Source: Helicobacter valdiviensis (lineage in GTDB: Bacteria > Campylobacterota > Campylobacteria > Campylobacterales > Helicobacteraceae). Taken from it: a DNA stretch of 44,106 nt. Position 1 is the stretch's first letter. The number at the start of each line of letters is the position of its first letter. Location: contig NZ_NBIU01000013.1 in assembly GCF_003245365.1 (NCBI RefSeq), positions 1 to 44,106 on the forward strand, in the 5' to 3' direction. Shown here piece by piece: positions 35,242 through 43,907 of this stretch. The notes under the pieces were generated by a model that had not been told where the DNA came from, ran no database searches, and worked only from the letters and a program-made list of their open reading frames with translations. The position numbers and the translations under genes were made by a program.

Positions 35242-35937
35242 ATGGAAAATCCTACAATGAATAAAAAAAGCATAGAAGTGCTAAGTAGAATTCTTTCTAA
35301 AAATGATGAAGAAGCCATAAAATTAAGGGAGTTTTATAGAAATAATAATATTTTTGCTATTAATCTTATGAGTTCTCCTGGAAGTGGAAAAACTACTCTT
35401 TTAGAAAGCATTGCCAAAAAGAAATTGTTGGAATTTAGCGTAGTAGAAGGAGATTTGCAGACAAATAGAGATGCACAAAGATTGCTAAATCTTGGTGTTA
35501 ATGCACATCAGATTACTACAGGGGATGCTTGCCATTTGGAAGCATTAATGGTAAAAGAGGCTTTGGGGGAATTGCAAAAAAAAGCCCCTCTAAAAGAATA
35601 TCTTTTTATAGAAAATGTGGGAAATCTTGTATGTCCTGCAAGCTATGATTTGGGTGCGAATTTAAATATTGTATTGCTTTCAACTCCAGAGGGTGATGAT
35701 AAGGTTTTAAAATATCCTACCATGTTTTTATGTGCAGATGCTGTAGTGGTAAGTAAAGCAGATTTGATAGAGATTTTTGGCTTTAAAATAGAGCAGGTAA
35801 GAGAGGATTTGGATAAGCTTAAAAAGAAAATCCCTTTATTTGTGCTTTCTAATAAAGATGAAGCAAGTTTGGTGCAGTTTTGCGAATTTTTAAAAACTAA
35901 AAAAGGAGAAAATTATGTGTCTAGCCATACCTTCTAA
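35242..35937 (+). CDS. hypB: Hydrogenase/urease nickel chaperone GTPase HypB
   Basis: A 231-residue GTPase that inserts nickel into [NiFe] hydrogenase and, in H. pylori, is also needed for urease activity. P-loop is NLMSSPGSGKTTLLE; EGDLQTNRDAQRL, TTGDACHLEA and IENVGNLVCPASYDLG are HypB-specific; VVSKADLIEIF is the base-recognition region. No long His-rich N-terminus is present, as usual in Helicobacter. I start at ATG 35242, behind AAGGAAA; the frame extends to a TTG at 35155, but those residues are not family-like. It overlaps hypC by 23 bases. Confidence 0.93.
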   Translation: MENPTMNKKSIEVLSRILSKNDEEAIKLREFYRNNNIFAINLMSSPGSGKTTLLESIAKKKLLEFSVVEGDLQTNRDAQRLLNLGVNAHQITTGDACHLEALMVKEALGELQKKAPLKEYLFIENVGNLVCPASYDLGANLNIVLLSTPEGDDKVLKYPTMFLCADAVVVSKADLIEIFGFKIEQVREDLDKLKKKIPLFVLSNKDEASLVQFCEFLKTKKGENYVSSHTF

Positions 35938-36169
35938 AGTGGTTTCTATTGATAAAGATACGAATATGGTGGTTTTGGATACTTTAGGAATTGAACGAGA
36001 GGCGAGTTTAGATTTAATGAGTGAAGAAGTTAAGATTGGTGATTATGTGCTTTTGCATATTGGCTATGTAATGGCAAAGATTGATGAAGAACAAGCAAAA
36101 CTTTCTTTAGAAACTTATCAAGAAATCTTAAAATCTATGGAAGAGGAAGAAAAGGAGTTAGATACATAA
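35915..36169 (+). CDS. hypC: Hydrogenase maturation chaperone HypC
   Basis: An 84-residue protein of the HypC/HupF family. The essential N-terminus MCLAIPSKVV is present, with Cys2 carrying the Fe(CN)2CO group on its way from HypD to the hydrogenase large subunit, and YVLLHIGYVMAKIDEEQA gives the conserved His. The acidic tail is normal. A strong AAAGGAGAAAA site lies in the end of hypB. hypD, which usually follows, is not in the window; the next element is the SRP RNA on the other strand. Confidence 0.95.
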   Translation: MCLAIPSKVVSIDKDTNMVVLDTLGIEREASLDLMSEEVKIGDYVLLHIGYVMAKIDEEQAKLSLETYQEILKSMEEEEKELDT

Positions 36170-36170
36170 G

Positions 36171-36281
36171 CACCCCTCTTAAGATACTTGCGGCACATAA
36201 AATTTTCAAGTGCTCTGCTGTGTTCCCACCCTGAAGCATTGCTTAAAAACCCTATTGCACAAGTCTCAAAAAGGGCAGTGG
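36171..36281 (-). ncRNA. ffs: Signal recognition particle 4.5S RNA
   Basis: Reading the minus strand, the conserved SRP core CAGG…GGGAA…AGCAG appears (CAGGGTGGGAACACAGCAG, 36214-36232), with a GGAA-type tetraloop and the symmetric loop that binds Ffh. Flanking arms pair: TGCT/AGCA, TTTTTAAG/CTTGAAAA and CTTGTG/CGCAAG, closing toward CCCTTT/AGAGGG. The result is one long hairpin of about 110 bases, the small bacterial type without an Alu domain. A TATATT -10 (36289-36294) sits just upstream. Exact ends are estimates. The 3' end lies directly beside the hypC stop. Confidence 0.82.
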
Positions 36282-36288
36282 GAATTCT

Positions 36289-36294
36289 AATATA
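36289..36294 (-). promoter_or_regulatory. -10 box of the SRP RNA gene
   Basis: TATATT on the minus strand, about 7 bases before the inferred 5' end of the RNA at 36281. Confidence 0.5.
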
Positions 36295-36388
36295 TCTTTT
36301 ATTAATTACAACTTATTTGTAAAGAAAATGATTTGTTTTGGAGTGTTTTGGTTGTATCCCTTAGCAATGGATGCTAAGAGGATATAAT

Positions 36389-37450
36389 TTATTTCTTTTT
36401 GCCAAAGATTGCACTTAATAAGCCATTTTGATAAGCAACTGCAAGCAAAGCAATCACAACACCAAAAATTTGTAATGCAGAGAGGCTCTCGCCAAACATA
36501 ATAGGAGCAATAAGAGCTACTGTAGCAATAGGGCTTAAAATCAAAAGTCCTGCGCCTAAAGTTGGGTTTAATTTGATAGAACCATGCTGTGTAAAAGTCC
36601 AAGCTGCTGCTTGCCCTGCCACCCCTAGAACAATCATCCAAAACCAATTTGTAGTATTAATAGGATCTCCGATAGTTACTGATGAAAATACGCTTGTAAT
36701 ATTTCCCATTTCAGCACTTAAGTGCATAGCTTTAATACCACCTGCAGTATCTACCATAACACCATTTGTAAAATCAAATCCTTGCCCTGTGATTAAAAAT
36801 GCCCATATTAGAGGTGCTACTAATTGTGCCATGCTTGAAAGAAAAATAGGTTGCACAACTTGTCCATTGCCAATTCTTCCAGCTCTTCTACTTGCAAAAA
36901 GATAGATACCATAACAAAATCCAGAAGTTAATCCACAAATTGTTCCAACTGCCATAATTCCTAACCCAAATACTTCTTGGGGGCCGTTTGGATCTACGAT
37001 ACCATTTTCTAACGCACCTCCTGCTAAAATCACACCTGCTAACATAATAGGTGCTATAAAATAATAGCTAAAAGGGATTTTTTCTCTATCTACAAAGAAT
37101 GCTAAAGCAGGTAACATAATTACTTGAATATTTAACAAAATAGAAGCAATTCCAGAACCCACAAAATAAATAGAATAATTCCAAGCAGTAAAATCAATTC
37201 CCAAAACAAGTCCAGCCAAAAGAGATAATAGCACACCTTTTTTACTAAGAGAACCGATTTTTCTTGCTTCCATAATAGCAAAAGGTATCAAACAAAGAGC
37301 ACCAATTAAACAACGCACAAAAGCACCTGTTGCTGGATCAAAGTTGGATAATTTTTGCCATGGAGCTGTAAAAGATAAAAACAAAATTCCTACAAGAAAT
37401 ATCACATAAGTCATTGCAGTTGCATTGCCTCTTAGTTCATCATTATTCAT
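36389..37450 (-). CDS. EamA/DMT-family membrane transporter
   Basis: A 353-residue inner-membrane protein with about 10 hydrophobic segments in two EamA-like halves (PWQKLSNFDPATGAFVRCLI near 30-49; a repeat near 280-345 with LNPTLGAGLLILSPIATVAL). It belongs to the drug/metabolite transporter superfamily, whose members export or import small metabolites. The substrate is unknown. A loop of about 60 residues between the halves (about 215-270) is longer than usual. It is divergent from the urease operon and shares its 346-base regulatory region, so a link to urea, ammonia or a urease-related metabolite is possible but unproven. Confidence 0.75.
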   Translation of the reverse strand: MNNDELRGNATAMTYVIFLVGILFLSFTAPWQKLSNFDPATGAFVRCLIGALCLIPFAIMEARKIGSLSKKGVLLSLLAGLVLGIDFTAWNYSIYFVGSGIASILLNIQVIMLPALAFFVDREKIPFSYYFIAPIMLAGVILAGGALENGIVDPNGPQEVFGLGIMAVGTICGLTSGFCYGIYLFASRRAGRIGNGQVVQPIFLSSMAQLVAPLIWAFLITGQGFDFTNGVMVDTAGGIKAMHLSAEMGNITSVFSSVTIGDPINTTNWFWMIVLGVAGQAAAWTFTQHGSIKLNPTLGAGLLILSPIATVALIAPIMFGESLSALQIFGVVIALLAVAYQNGLLSAIFGKKK

Positions 37451-37682
37451 GTTTTTTCCTTTTTGTTAAAATAACTTTTAATATTTATTAAAAATATAAA
37501 TAGATAGATTATATTTTTTCGTAAATACTCCCTAAGATAACTATAAAATTCAAAAAATAAACTGAATCATAATTAAAAAAATGATTTTTTTCTTTTTTTT
37601 CTTTTTTTCTCTTGATTTGATACAAAAAGTAACTGATTATTAATTTATATGTTAAAAAACAATATTTTATACTTAAAATTAA

Positions 37683-37719
37683 ATATTATGCAAATAAGTT
37701 AATTAAATAAGCATATTAT
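37683..37719. promoter_or_regulatory. Candidate operator upstream of ureG
   Basis: ATATTATGC and GCATATTAT are separated by 19 bases; eight of nine positions are complementary. The AT-rich inverted layout recalls metal-regulator sites such as the NikR box of H. pylori, though spacing and sequence do not match that consensus closely. It is 78 bases before ureG. Confidence 0.3.
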
Positions 37720-37754
37720 TTAAGCCATATTTAAAATAAATTAGCCTACTATGC

Positions 37755-37782
37755 TTATGTTTAAGAATTTATGTTTAAGAAT
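37755..37782 (+). repeat. Tandem 14-base duplication before ureG
   Basis: TTATGTTTAAGAAT occurs twice in a row (37755-37768 and 37769-37782), ending four bases before the GGAGA ribosome site at 37786-37790. It will lie in the leader RNA or between promoter and start. Confidence 0.7.
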
Positions 37783-37796
37783 TATGGAGAAAATAT

Positions 37797-38405
37797 ATGA
37801 AAAAGCCAGTGATTATAGGTGTTGGCGGTCCAGTAGGTGCTGGAAAAACACTGCTTATTGAAAGAGTTATTAGAAAAATGAGTGAAAATTATGAAATTGC
37901 GGTAGTAACCAATGATATTTACACCAAAGAAGATGCTTTGTTTTTGGCTAAAAACAGTGTTCTTTCTGAAGATAGGATTATTGGTGTGGAAACAGGTGGT
38001 TGTCCGCATACAGCAATTAGAGAAGATGCTTCAATGAATGAGGCAGCATTAATGGAGTTGCAAAAGAAATTTTCTCTTGATTTATTGTTTTTAGAGAGCG
38101 GTGGGGATAATTTAGCAGCTACTTTTAGTCCAGATTTAGTAGATTTTAGTATTTATGTTATTGATGTGGCGCAGGGTGAGAAAATCCCAAGAAAAGCAGG
38201 TGCAGGTATGATAAAATCTGATTTATTTGTGATTAATAAAACCGACTTAGCGCCTTATGTAGGTGCAAATCTTGAAGTAATGGCAAGTGATACAAGACAT
38301 TTTAGAGGCAATAAAGATTTCTATTTTACAAATCTTAAAAAAGATGAAGGTTTAGAAGATGTGATTAATTGGATTGAAAGAAATTGCCTTTTAAAAGATT
38401 TATAG
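37797..38405 (+). CDS. ureG: Urease accessory GTPase UreG
   Basis: A 202-residue GTPase. The P-loop is GPVGAGKT (11-18), the nickel-binding CPH motif is at 69-71 in [15 protein letters not shown], and [13 protein letters not shown] gives the guanine-binding NKTD. UreG dimerises around nickel and GTP and joins UreF and UreD to load the metal centre of apo-urease. A GGAGA site is six bases upstream. It is first in the operon here, whereas in most urease clusters it is near the end. ureD begins at the base after its stop. Confidence 0.97.
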   Translation: MKKPVIIGVGGPVGAGKTLLIERVIRKMSENYEIAVVTNDIYTKEDALFLAKNSVLSEDRIIGVETGGCPHTAIREDASMNEAALMELQKKFSLDLLFLESGGDNLAATFSPDLVDFSIYVIDVAQGEKIPRKAGAGMIKSDLFVINKTDLAPYVGANLEVMASDTRHFRGNKDFYFTNLKKDEGLEDVINWIERNCLLKDL

Positions 38406-39128
38406 ATGAATATTTTAAAAATCAAACTTCAAGAAGGTGCTTTAAAAGAACATTATCAAAGTGGTATGCAAAGATTATTGCAAGTTCCTATTTGCGGTGA
38501 GAGGCTAAGTGAAAATGAATTTTTCGCCTATATTAGCACTCTTGGTGGAGGGCTAGTAAGCGGAGATACTTATAGGCAAGAAATTGCACTTTTTAATTCT
38601 AAAGTAACGCTAAATTCTCAATCTAACCAAAAAATCTATAAAGGGCATTCTATTTTGGAGAGCAAAATCCATTTGGATGAAAATTCAAGTCTAGTTTTTC
38701 ATAATGATGCCAATATCTTTTATGCAAAGAGTGATTTTTTAAGCCAAACAAGTTTGTTTGCCAAAAAAGATTCTAAGTTTTTTTATTTAGATGGTGGATT
38801 TATAGGTTATTCTTTAGGAGATTTTAAAGCAAAGATGAATTTTAGGCTATTTATAGAAAGTAGGCTTATTTTAAATGATGCTTTTTGTTATTTTAGTCCA
38901 AAAAATCTCCATTTACTTTTAGAATATGAATATTTTTATACGATTTTTATCCGTGGATTAGATGAGGTTCCACATAAAAATGAAAAAAACCTCAAAGCTT
39001 ATGCAAGTAAAATCAAAGACAATCTTATTGTAAGAATTTTATCTAAAAATCAAGATGGGGCATTAGAATACATTAACGCACTCAAGCGTTACTTTGTAAA
39101 AGGAGTAAATATGAATTTTAATTATTAA
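38406..39128 (+). CDS. ureD: Urease accessory protein UreD (UreH)
   Basis: A 240-residue beta-rich protein, a little short for the family. Conserved stretches are STLGGGLVSGDTYRQEIAL (the GG-xxGD region, about 46-64), QSNQKIYKG and HNDANIFYAKSDF. UreD forms the scaffold through which nickel passes from UreG-UreF to urease. Helicobacter papers call it UreH. It directly abuts ureG (no gap) and is followed 42 bases later by ureA. Confidence 0.9.
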   Translation: MNILKIKLQEGALKEHYQSGMQRLLQVPICGERLSENEFFAYISTLGGGLVSGDTYRQEIALFNSKVTLNSQSNQKIYKGHSILESKIHLDENSSLVFHNDANIFYAKSDFLSQTSLFAKKDSKFFYLDGGFIGYSLGDFKAKMNFRLFIESRLILNDAFCYFSPKNLHLLLEYEYFYTIFIRGLDEVPHKNEKNLKAYASKIKDNLIVRILSKNQDGALEYINALKRYFVKGVNMNFNY

Positions 39129-39170
39129 AAAAAATTACAAAGTAATTTAAATTTAACTTAAGGAGAAAAT

Positions 39171-39473
39171 ATGACTTTAACGCAAAAAGAGCAAGAAAAA
39201 CTTTTATTAAGTTATGCAGCTGTTGTAGCAAGAAAACGATTAGAAAGAGGATTAAAGCTAAATTGTCCTGAGGCAATAGCAATAATAAGTGATTTTATAT
39301 TAGAGGGTGCTAGAGATGGCAAAAGTGTGAGTGAGCTTATGAATGAGGGTAAGAATGTTTTATCTAAATCACAAGTTTTAGAAGGCGTTGCTGATATGGT
39401 AGATGAGGTGCAAGTAGAAGCGACTTTTAGAGATGGAACTAAGCTTGTAACAATCCATCATCCAATAAATTAA
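39171..39473 (+). CDS. ureA: Urease gamma subunit UreA
   Basis: A 100-residue small structural subunit, complete: [20 protein letters not shown] at the start, [20 protein letters not shown] in the middle and [18 protein letters not shown] at the end. It is a free gamma subunit. In known Helicobacter ureases gamma and beta are fused into one UreA protein, so this arrangement is notable. The ribosome site is AAGGAG. ureB follows after 9 bases. Confidence 0.97.
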   Translation: MTLTQKEQEKLLLSYAAVVARKRLERGLKLNCPEAIAIISDFILEGARDGKSVSELMNEGKNVLSKSQVLEGVADMVDEVQVEATFRDGTKLVTIHHPIN

Positions 39474-39482
39474 GGAGTTAAT

Positions 39483-39788
39483 ATGAAACTTGGTGAAATT
39501 ATTTATGCACAAGGTGAGATTGTTTGCAATGCAAACCGTGAAGCAATTACGCTAGAAGTTACAAATAGTGGAGATAGACCTATTCAGGTAGGATCACATT
39601 ATCATTTTTATGAAACCAATACAGCTTTAATCTTTGATAGAGAAAAAGCTAGAGGAAAAAGATTAGATATTATTAGTGGAACTGCAGTGCGTTTTGAACC
39701 AGGTGTTACAAAAAGCGTAAATTTAATAGATTTGGCAGGAACTAGAGAAGTGTGGGGACAAAACTGCAAAATTAATGGAAAATTATAA
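39483..39788 (+). CDS. ureB: Urease beta subunit UreB
   Basis: A 101-residue structural subunit. Family hallmarks are [19 protein letters not shown], the small-side-chain region [20 protein letters not shown], and [20 protein letters not shown]. It encodes only beta, separate from gamma. The ribosome site is AAGGAG seven bases before the start; ureC starts nine bases after the stop. Note that in Helicobacter nomenclature the name ureB is used for the large subunit. Confidence 0.97.
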   Translation: MKLGEIIYAQGEIVCNANREAITLEVTNSGDRPIQVGSHYHFYETNTALIFDREKARGKRLDIISGTAVRFEPGVTKSVNLIDLAGTREVWGQNCKINGKL

Positions 39789-39797
39789 GGAGAAGCT

Positions 39798-41504
39798 ATG
39801 TTTAAAGTAAGTAGAGCAGAATATGCATCTCATTTTGGGATTACAAAGGGCGATAGTATAAGGCTTGCAGATACTAATCTTTTTGCTAGAGTTGAAAAAG
39901 ATTATGCAATCTATGGTGAGGAATGTAAATTTGGTGGTGGAAAAACACTAAGAGATGGTATGGGACAGAATTCTAGAATGCTAGATAAAGATGTTGTGGA
40001 TTTAATCATTACAAATGCTTTGGTTATTGATTATACAGGAATTTATAAAGCAGATATTGGGATTAAAGATGGACTTATTTATGGAATAGGTAAGGGTGGA
40101 AACCCAGATATTATGGATGGTGTAGATTTTGTTACAGGAGTTAGCACAGAAGCATTAGCAGGAGAAGGGCTTATTTTAACAGCAGGTGGCGTGGATACGC
40201 ATATTCACTTTATTAACCCAGAGCAAGTAAATGAAGCATTAAGCAATGGTGTTACAACTCTTTTTGGAGGAGGAACGGGGCCTAATGATGGTTCAAAAGC
40301 AACTACTTGCACCCCAGGAAAATTCCATATTAAAAGAATGCTACAAGGGACAGATGATTTACCTATTAATATAGGACTTTATGGAAAAGGACATGGATCT
40401 AATGTGGAGGTAAATTTGGAGCAATTAAGAGCAGGGGCTGCTGGGCTTAAAATCCATGAAGATTGGGGAACTACAAAGAGTGCGATTGATAATGCGCTAA
40501 AAGCAGCCGAGATTGCAGATGTATCTGTGGGAATCCATACAGATACGCTTAATGAGTTTGGTTGTGTAGAGGATACTAGAGCAGCTATTGGTGGAAGAAC
40601 TATCCATACATTCCACACAGAGGGTGCAGGTGGTGGACATGCTCCAGATATTATTAAATTAGCAGGAGATGCAAACATTCTACCCGCTTCTACAAACCCG
40701 ACAATGCCATTTACTACAAATACTATTGAAGAGCATTTAGATATGTTAATGGTATGCCACCATTTAAGTAAAAATGTAAAAGAAGATGTTGCTTTTGCAG
40801 ATAGTCGTATTAGAAAAGAAACAATCGGTGCTGAAGATGTTTTGCATGATTTGGGAGCAATTTCTATTATGAGTTCAGATTCTCAAGCTATGGGAAGAAT
40901 TGGTGAAGTGGTAAGTAGAACTTGGCAAACCGCACATAAAATGAAAGAGCAAAGAGGTGCTATGGAGGGTGATAGCGAATATTGTGATAACAATAGAATT
41001 AAACGCTATATTGCAAAATACACAATTAATCCAGCTATTGCTGCAGGAGTTAGCGAGTATGTAGGAAGTGTAGAGGTAGGAAAAATTGCTGATTTGGTTC
41101 TTTGGGATCCAAAATCGTTTGGAACAAAGCCTAAAATGGTAATTAAAGGTGGCTTTTGTGCACTTTCAGTAATGGGAGATAGCAATGCTTCTATTCCTAC
41201 GCCAGAGCCTATTATGCATAGAAAAATGTTTGGTGCAATAGGCGAAGCAGTGCATAGGACTTGCTATAGCTTTATGTGTAAAATGGCAGTAGAAGCAAAT
41301 GTAGCAGAGGAATATGGAATTAAGAAAAAAGTATTGCCAATCAAAGGTGCAGCACATGCTAAAAAGGCGGATATGAAGCTAAATAATGCTACGCCAAAAA
41401 TTGATGTAGATCCGCAAACTTATGTGGTAAGTGTAGATGGTAAAGAGGCTTATAGTGAGCCTGTTAGCGAACTGCCTTTAGCACAAAGATATTATTTATT
41501 CTAG
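39798..41504 (+). CDS. ureC: Urease alpha (catalytic) subunit UreC
   Basis: A 568-residue amidohydrolase splitting urea to ammonia and carbamate. All active-site residues are present one position later than in the Klebsiella enzyme: His135 and His137 in [10 protein letters not shown], carbamylated Lys218 in GLKIHEDWG, His247, His273 in [14 protein letters not shown], the flap Cys320-His321 in MVCHHLS, and Asp361 in SSDSQAMGR. The enzyme should be active if nickel is supplied. AAGGAG precedes the ATG. Protein is cytoplasmic. Confidence 0.98.
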   Translation: MFKVSRAEYASHFGITKGDSIRLADTNLFARVEKDYAIYGEECKFGGGKTLRDGMGQNSRMLDKDVVDLIITNALVIDYTGIYKADIGIKDGLIYGIGKGGNPDIMDGVDFVTGVSTEALAGEGLILTAGGVDTHIHFINPEQVNEALSNGVTTLFGGGTGPNDGSKATTCTPGKFHIKRMLQGTDDLPINIGLYGKGHGSNVEVNLEQLRAGAAGLKIHEDWGTTKSAIDNALKAAEIADVSVGIHTDTLNEFGCVEDTRAAIGGRTIHTFHTEGAGGGHAPDIIKLAGDANILPASTNPTMPFTTNTIEEHLDMLMVCHHLSKNVKEDVAFADSRIRKETIGAEDVLHDLGAISIMSSDSQAMGRIGEVVSRTWQTAHKMKEQRGAMEGDSEYCDNNRIKRYIAKYTINPAIAAGVSEYVGSVEVGKIADLVLWDPKSFGTKPKMVIKGGFCALSVMGDSNASIPTPEPIMHRKMFGAIGEAVHRTCYSFMCKMAVEANVAEEYGIKKKVLPIKGAAHAKKADMKLNNATPKIDVDPQTYVVSVDGKEAYSEPVSELPLAQRYYLF

Positions 41505-41512
41505 GAAAAATC

Positions 41513-41953
41513 ATGATAGTTTCTAAAATAATCGGTAATATTAGTAGTTTTGATTGTAAAGGTAAAACTATTGATAAAGTAAAAGTAAGTGCAGAGGATA
41601 GACTAAAGCAGATTATACGCCTAAAGAGCGATAGTGGAATAGAAATAGGTGTGAATTTGCAAGAGGGACATTTGCATAATGGCGATATTTTAGGAGAAGA
41701 TGATAAAAGCATTTTTGTGGTGGATTTTCTACCGCAAAATGTGCTTTTAATCACTCCAAAAGATATGATGCAAATGGGTTTTGTGGCTCATTCTATCGGT
41801 AATAGACATACTCCAGCAGTTTTTGAAGAGGGAGCGATGATTGTAGAAGAAGATTATTTGTTGATAGAATGGTTAGAAGCTAATAAAGTGCCTTATCAAA
41901 AAGCACAAAAGGTTTTAAAATGTGCGCTAAAGCATGCAAGCCATCATCATTAA
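41513..41953 (+). CDS. ureE: Urease accessory nickel metallochaperone UreE
   Basis: A 146-residue protein. The N-terminal peptide-binding domain is followed by a C-terminal metal domain with DMMQMGFVAHSIGNRHTPAV, where the conserved nickel-binding His lies in the dimer interface. The tail ends in HASHHH, a short His cluster that can bind additional nickel. UreE delivers nickel to UreG. It starts eight bases after ureC and overlaps ureF by 34 bases if ureF begins at 41920. Confidence 0.95.
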   Translation: MIVSKIIGNISSFDCKGKTIDKVKVSAEDRLKQIIRLKSDSGIEIGVNLQEGHLHNGDILGEDDKSIFVVDFLPQNVLLITPKDMMQMGFVAHSIGNRHTPAVFEEGAMIVEEDYLLIEWLEANKVPYQKAQKVLKCALKHASHHH

Positions 41954-42636
41954 TGCTAGGAGCTTTTTTGTTTGATAGTGCCTTTGCAAATGGGGCATAT
42001 TCACATAGCTTTGGGCTAGAAACTTATATTTCTTGGGGTAGGGTAGTAGATGCTAAAAGCTTTCAAGAATGGCTTAGGGGCTATATGTTAGAGGTGTTTG
42101 CACCTCAAGAGGGTGTAGTTTATGTGTTAGCTAATGCATTTAAAACTAAACCTTTAAGTCTTTTGAAGCTAGCACGCATCGCAAATGCTTCACTTTTAAG
42201 CAAAGAATGTCGCAATGGTGCAATTAGTATAGCAAGAGCTACTTTGAAAAATACAGAGTTTTTGCATAATCAAATAGCAAGTTGGTATTATGCGATTTGT
42301 CAAAATGAAGATTATGCGCATCCTGCTATTGCTTTTAGTGTGCTAAGCTGTGAAGACTTAATGGAGCAATATGCTTATGCAAATATTAAAACCCTTACTC
42401 AAAACGCTACAAGGGCAATCCCACTTTCTTATAGGAAATCTAGTCAAATTTTGTATGAAAATTTAGAACTTTCCAAAGAAGTGGCGAGAAAATGTGAGTT
42501 TCTAGCACAAAGCACATTGCAAAAGGGCTATATAAGCTTAAATGATAAAGAAAATTGTTTGTTTGCCTCACATCAAGAAATAGACTTAACTACTTTTGCA
42601 CATGAAAAATTAGATTTTAGGTTGTTTATGAGCTAG
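41920..42636 (+). CDS. ureF: Urease accessory protein UreF
   Basis: An all-helical protein of up to 238 residues. FANGAYSHSFGLETYI is the family signature near the N-terminus. DEPD-like acidic regions of other UreF are diverged, but CRNGAISIARATLKN and HPAIAFSVLSCEDL fit the fold. UreF joins UreD and UreG in the activation complex. Two starts are possible: ATG 41920, overlapping ureE by 34 bases, or ATG 41953, which overlaps the ureE stop as TAATG and leaves 227 residues. Neither has a good ribosome site, so coupling to ureE is likely. It is the last gene of the operon; no ureI follows. Confidence 0.9.
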   Translation: MCAKACKPSSLMLGAFLFDSAFANGAYSHSFGLETYISWGRVVDAKSFQEWLRGYMLEVFAPQEGVVYVLANAFKTKPLSLLKLARIANASLLSKECRNGAISIARATLKNTEFLHNQIASWYYAICQNEDYAHPAIAFSVLSCEDLMEQYAYANIKTLTQNATRAIPLSYRKSSQILYENLELSKEVARKCEFLAQSTLQKGYISLNDKENCLFASHQEIDLTTFAHEKLDFRLFMS

Positions 42637-42947
42637 ATAGCTTTATTGTGGGGGAATATATTTTTACAAATTAGAAATAAAAGAATTAAAATCTATAGTA
42701 TATCCTAAGGGTTATTTAGAATTGCAATGTATAAAAACGCCTTTTAATGAGTTTTTTAGATTGCCATAAACCTAAACATAATAATAAGAAAATCCCCTAT
42801 AATGCACTATTTTGTTACCAAAAGCATTGATAGGACTTGTGTGTGGCAATCTAAAGACCCACAAAGCACAATCAATAAACCTATCATTTTATAAATAGTA
42901 ATAAAAATTAAAAGAGTTTAAATAAAAGGCAAAAAGAAAAGATTCTA

Positions 42948-43119
42948 ACCTGCTTATTTTAACTTCGCTGGGGTTGTAAATTCCTCATTACGCGAGCGGG
43001 AGTTCCACTCCCTGCACCTACCTGAAGCCCCCGTCCCACTACGCTACGCTTGCGGGGGAGCTTCGCTCTTTACCTTTAGAAGAATTTTTTAAAATACTTT
43101 AAGTCTAAGTTAAGCAGGT
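42948..43119. repeat. GC-rich structured element with terminal inverted repeats
   Basis: The 9-base sequence ACCTGCTTA (42948-42956) returns inverted as TAAGCAGGT (43111-43119). Between them the DNA changes to far higher GC than its surroundings and contains two strong hairpins: GGGAG-TTCCA-CTCCC near 43000, and GAAGCCCCCG with CGGGGGAGCTTC closing over about 43022-43067. It may be a small non-autonomous mobile repeat or an untranslated RNA. I cannot name it. Confidence 0.5.
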
Positions 43120-43298
43120 ATTAACTAGAAACTTATTGTTTTGTTAGATATGTTTTATTCTAGTTTCTTTTTGAAACTAGAATGAGAACTATTAAAAAAA
43201 TTATAAATAAAATTATTAATTCCATACTAGCTCCTTTTTACATCTTCTATAAAGACAATAAAAACAAATTGCATGGCAGTCTAAAGAAACATAGGAGC

Positions 43299-43318
43299 GT
43301 CACTGCGAGCAGTGGAAC
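43299..43318 (+). repeat. Dispersed 20-base repeat shared with 503-522
   Basis: GTCACTGCGAGCAGTGGAAC here equals the reverse complement of 503-522. It is part of the ATTGCGAGC-type intergenic repeat family seen degenerate in both ends of the window. Such repeats occur in many unrelated bacteria. Confidence 0.75.
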
Positions 43319-43364
43319 ACTGCGTGACAGTCTAATGAATGCTTAAGCTTCTTGATTGTTTTTC

Positions 43365-43439
43365 AGATTGCTTCAGTTCTAAAGAGCTTTGCAATGGCAA
43401 GAGATTATCAATGAAATTATTAAAATTTTATAAGTTAAA
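43365..43439 (+). repeat. 75-base direct repeat A, copy 1
   Basis: Matches 43737-43811 with only about two differences over 75 bases (starting AGATTGCTTCAG, ending TAAGTTAAA). The start overlaps the GATTGCTT/GCAATG type of dispersed repeat. Confidence 0.8.
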
Positions 43440-43454
43440 CGGTTACAAGAATTC

Positions 43455-43513
43455 AATAAATTCTAGTAGTTACTATATATAGCTTTAGTTTTTATGAAAT
43501 TTTAAGAGGTTAG
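43455..43513 (+). repeat. 59-base direct repeat B, copy 1
   Basis: Begins AATAAATTCTAGTAGTTAC and ends AAGAGGTTAG. The second copy is 43908-43966, with four or so differences. Confidence 0.75.
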
Positions 43514-43560
43514 AGAGTTTTTAAATATAGTTATTTAAAATAAAGTGGTAAAGATAGGTT

Positions 43561-43600
43561 AATAAATTCTAGTAGTGGCAGTAAGGCTTTAGGAGTTTTT
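43561..43600 (+). repeat. 40-base direct repeat C, copy 1
   Basis: Begins AATAAATTCTAGTAGTGGC and ends GAGTTTTT. The second copy is 43830-43869. Its first 15 bases are the same as those of repeat B, so B and C share a head and differ in tail. Confidence 0.7.
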
Positions 43601-43736
43601 TAAAATGTTGTGCAAGTATGGGCAAATTGCTATGCAATGTGCAGGGTGAGACTAGATAAATAATATAAACCCTATAAAATTTTTAAAATCTATTAAATAC
43701 TTACTCTAAAGGATTTACTTTTAAAGATTGTTTTAT

Positions 43737-43811
43737 AGATTGCTTCAGTTCTAAAGAGCTTCGCAATGACAAGAGATTATCAATGAAATTATTAAAATTT
43801 TATAAGTTAAA
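43737..43811 (+). repeat. 75-base direct repeat A, copy 2
   Basis: Second copy of 43365-43439. It is followed by C (43830-43869) and then B (43908-43966), so the order is A-B-C in the first set and A-C-B in the second. Confidence 0.8.
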
Positions 43812-43829
43812 AAAACTGCAAGAATTAAA

Positions 43830-43869
43830 AATAAATTCTAGTAGTGGCGGATGAGCTTTGTGAGTTTTT
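43830..43869 (+). repeat. 40-base direct repeat C, copy 2
   Basis: Second copy of 43561-43600, sharing the AATAAATTCTAGTAGTGGC head. Confidence 0.7.
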
Positions 43870-43907
43870 AATAAATTTTTGGAACGAGGCTAAAAAAGAA
43901 AAAGATG

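Larger units (their letters stand above)
37451..37796. other. Shared regulatory region, EamA transporter and urease
   Basis: 346 bases, very AT-rich, with no gene. It contains an interrupted T tract (about 37587-37611), an imperfect inverted repeat (37683-37719) and a tandem 14-base duplication (37755-37782) close to the ureG ribosome site. Promoters for both directions must lie here, but I cannot place a convincing -35/-10 pair. Confidence 0.5.

Noticed and set aside
42948-43119. tRNA or tmRNA in the GC-rich block
   Set aside because: The hairpins do not form a cloverleaf and no CCA end or tag-coding frame is visible.
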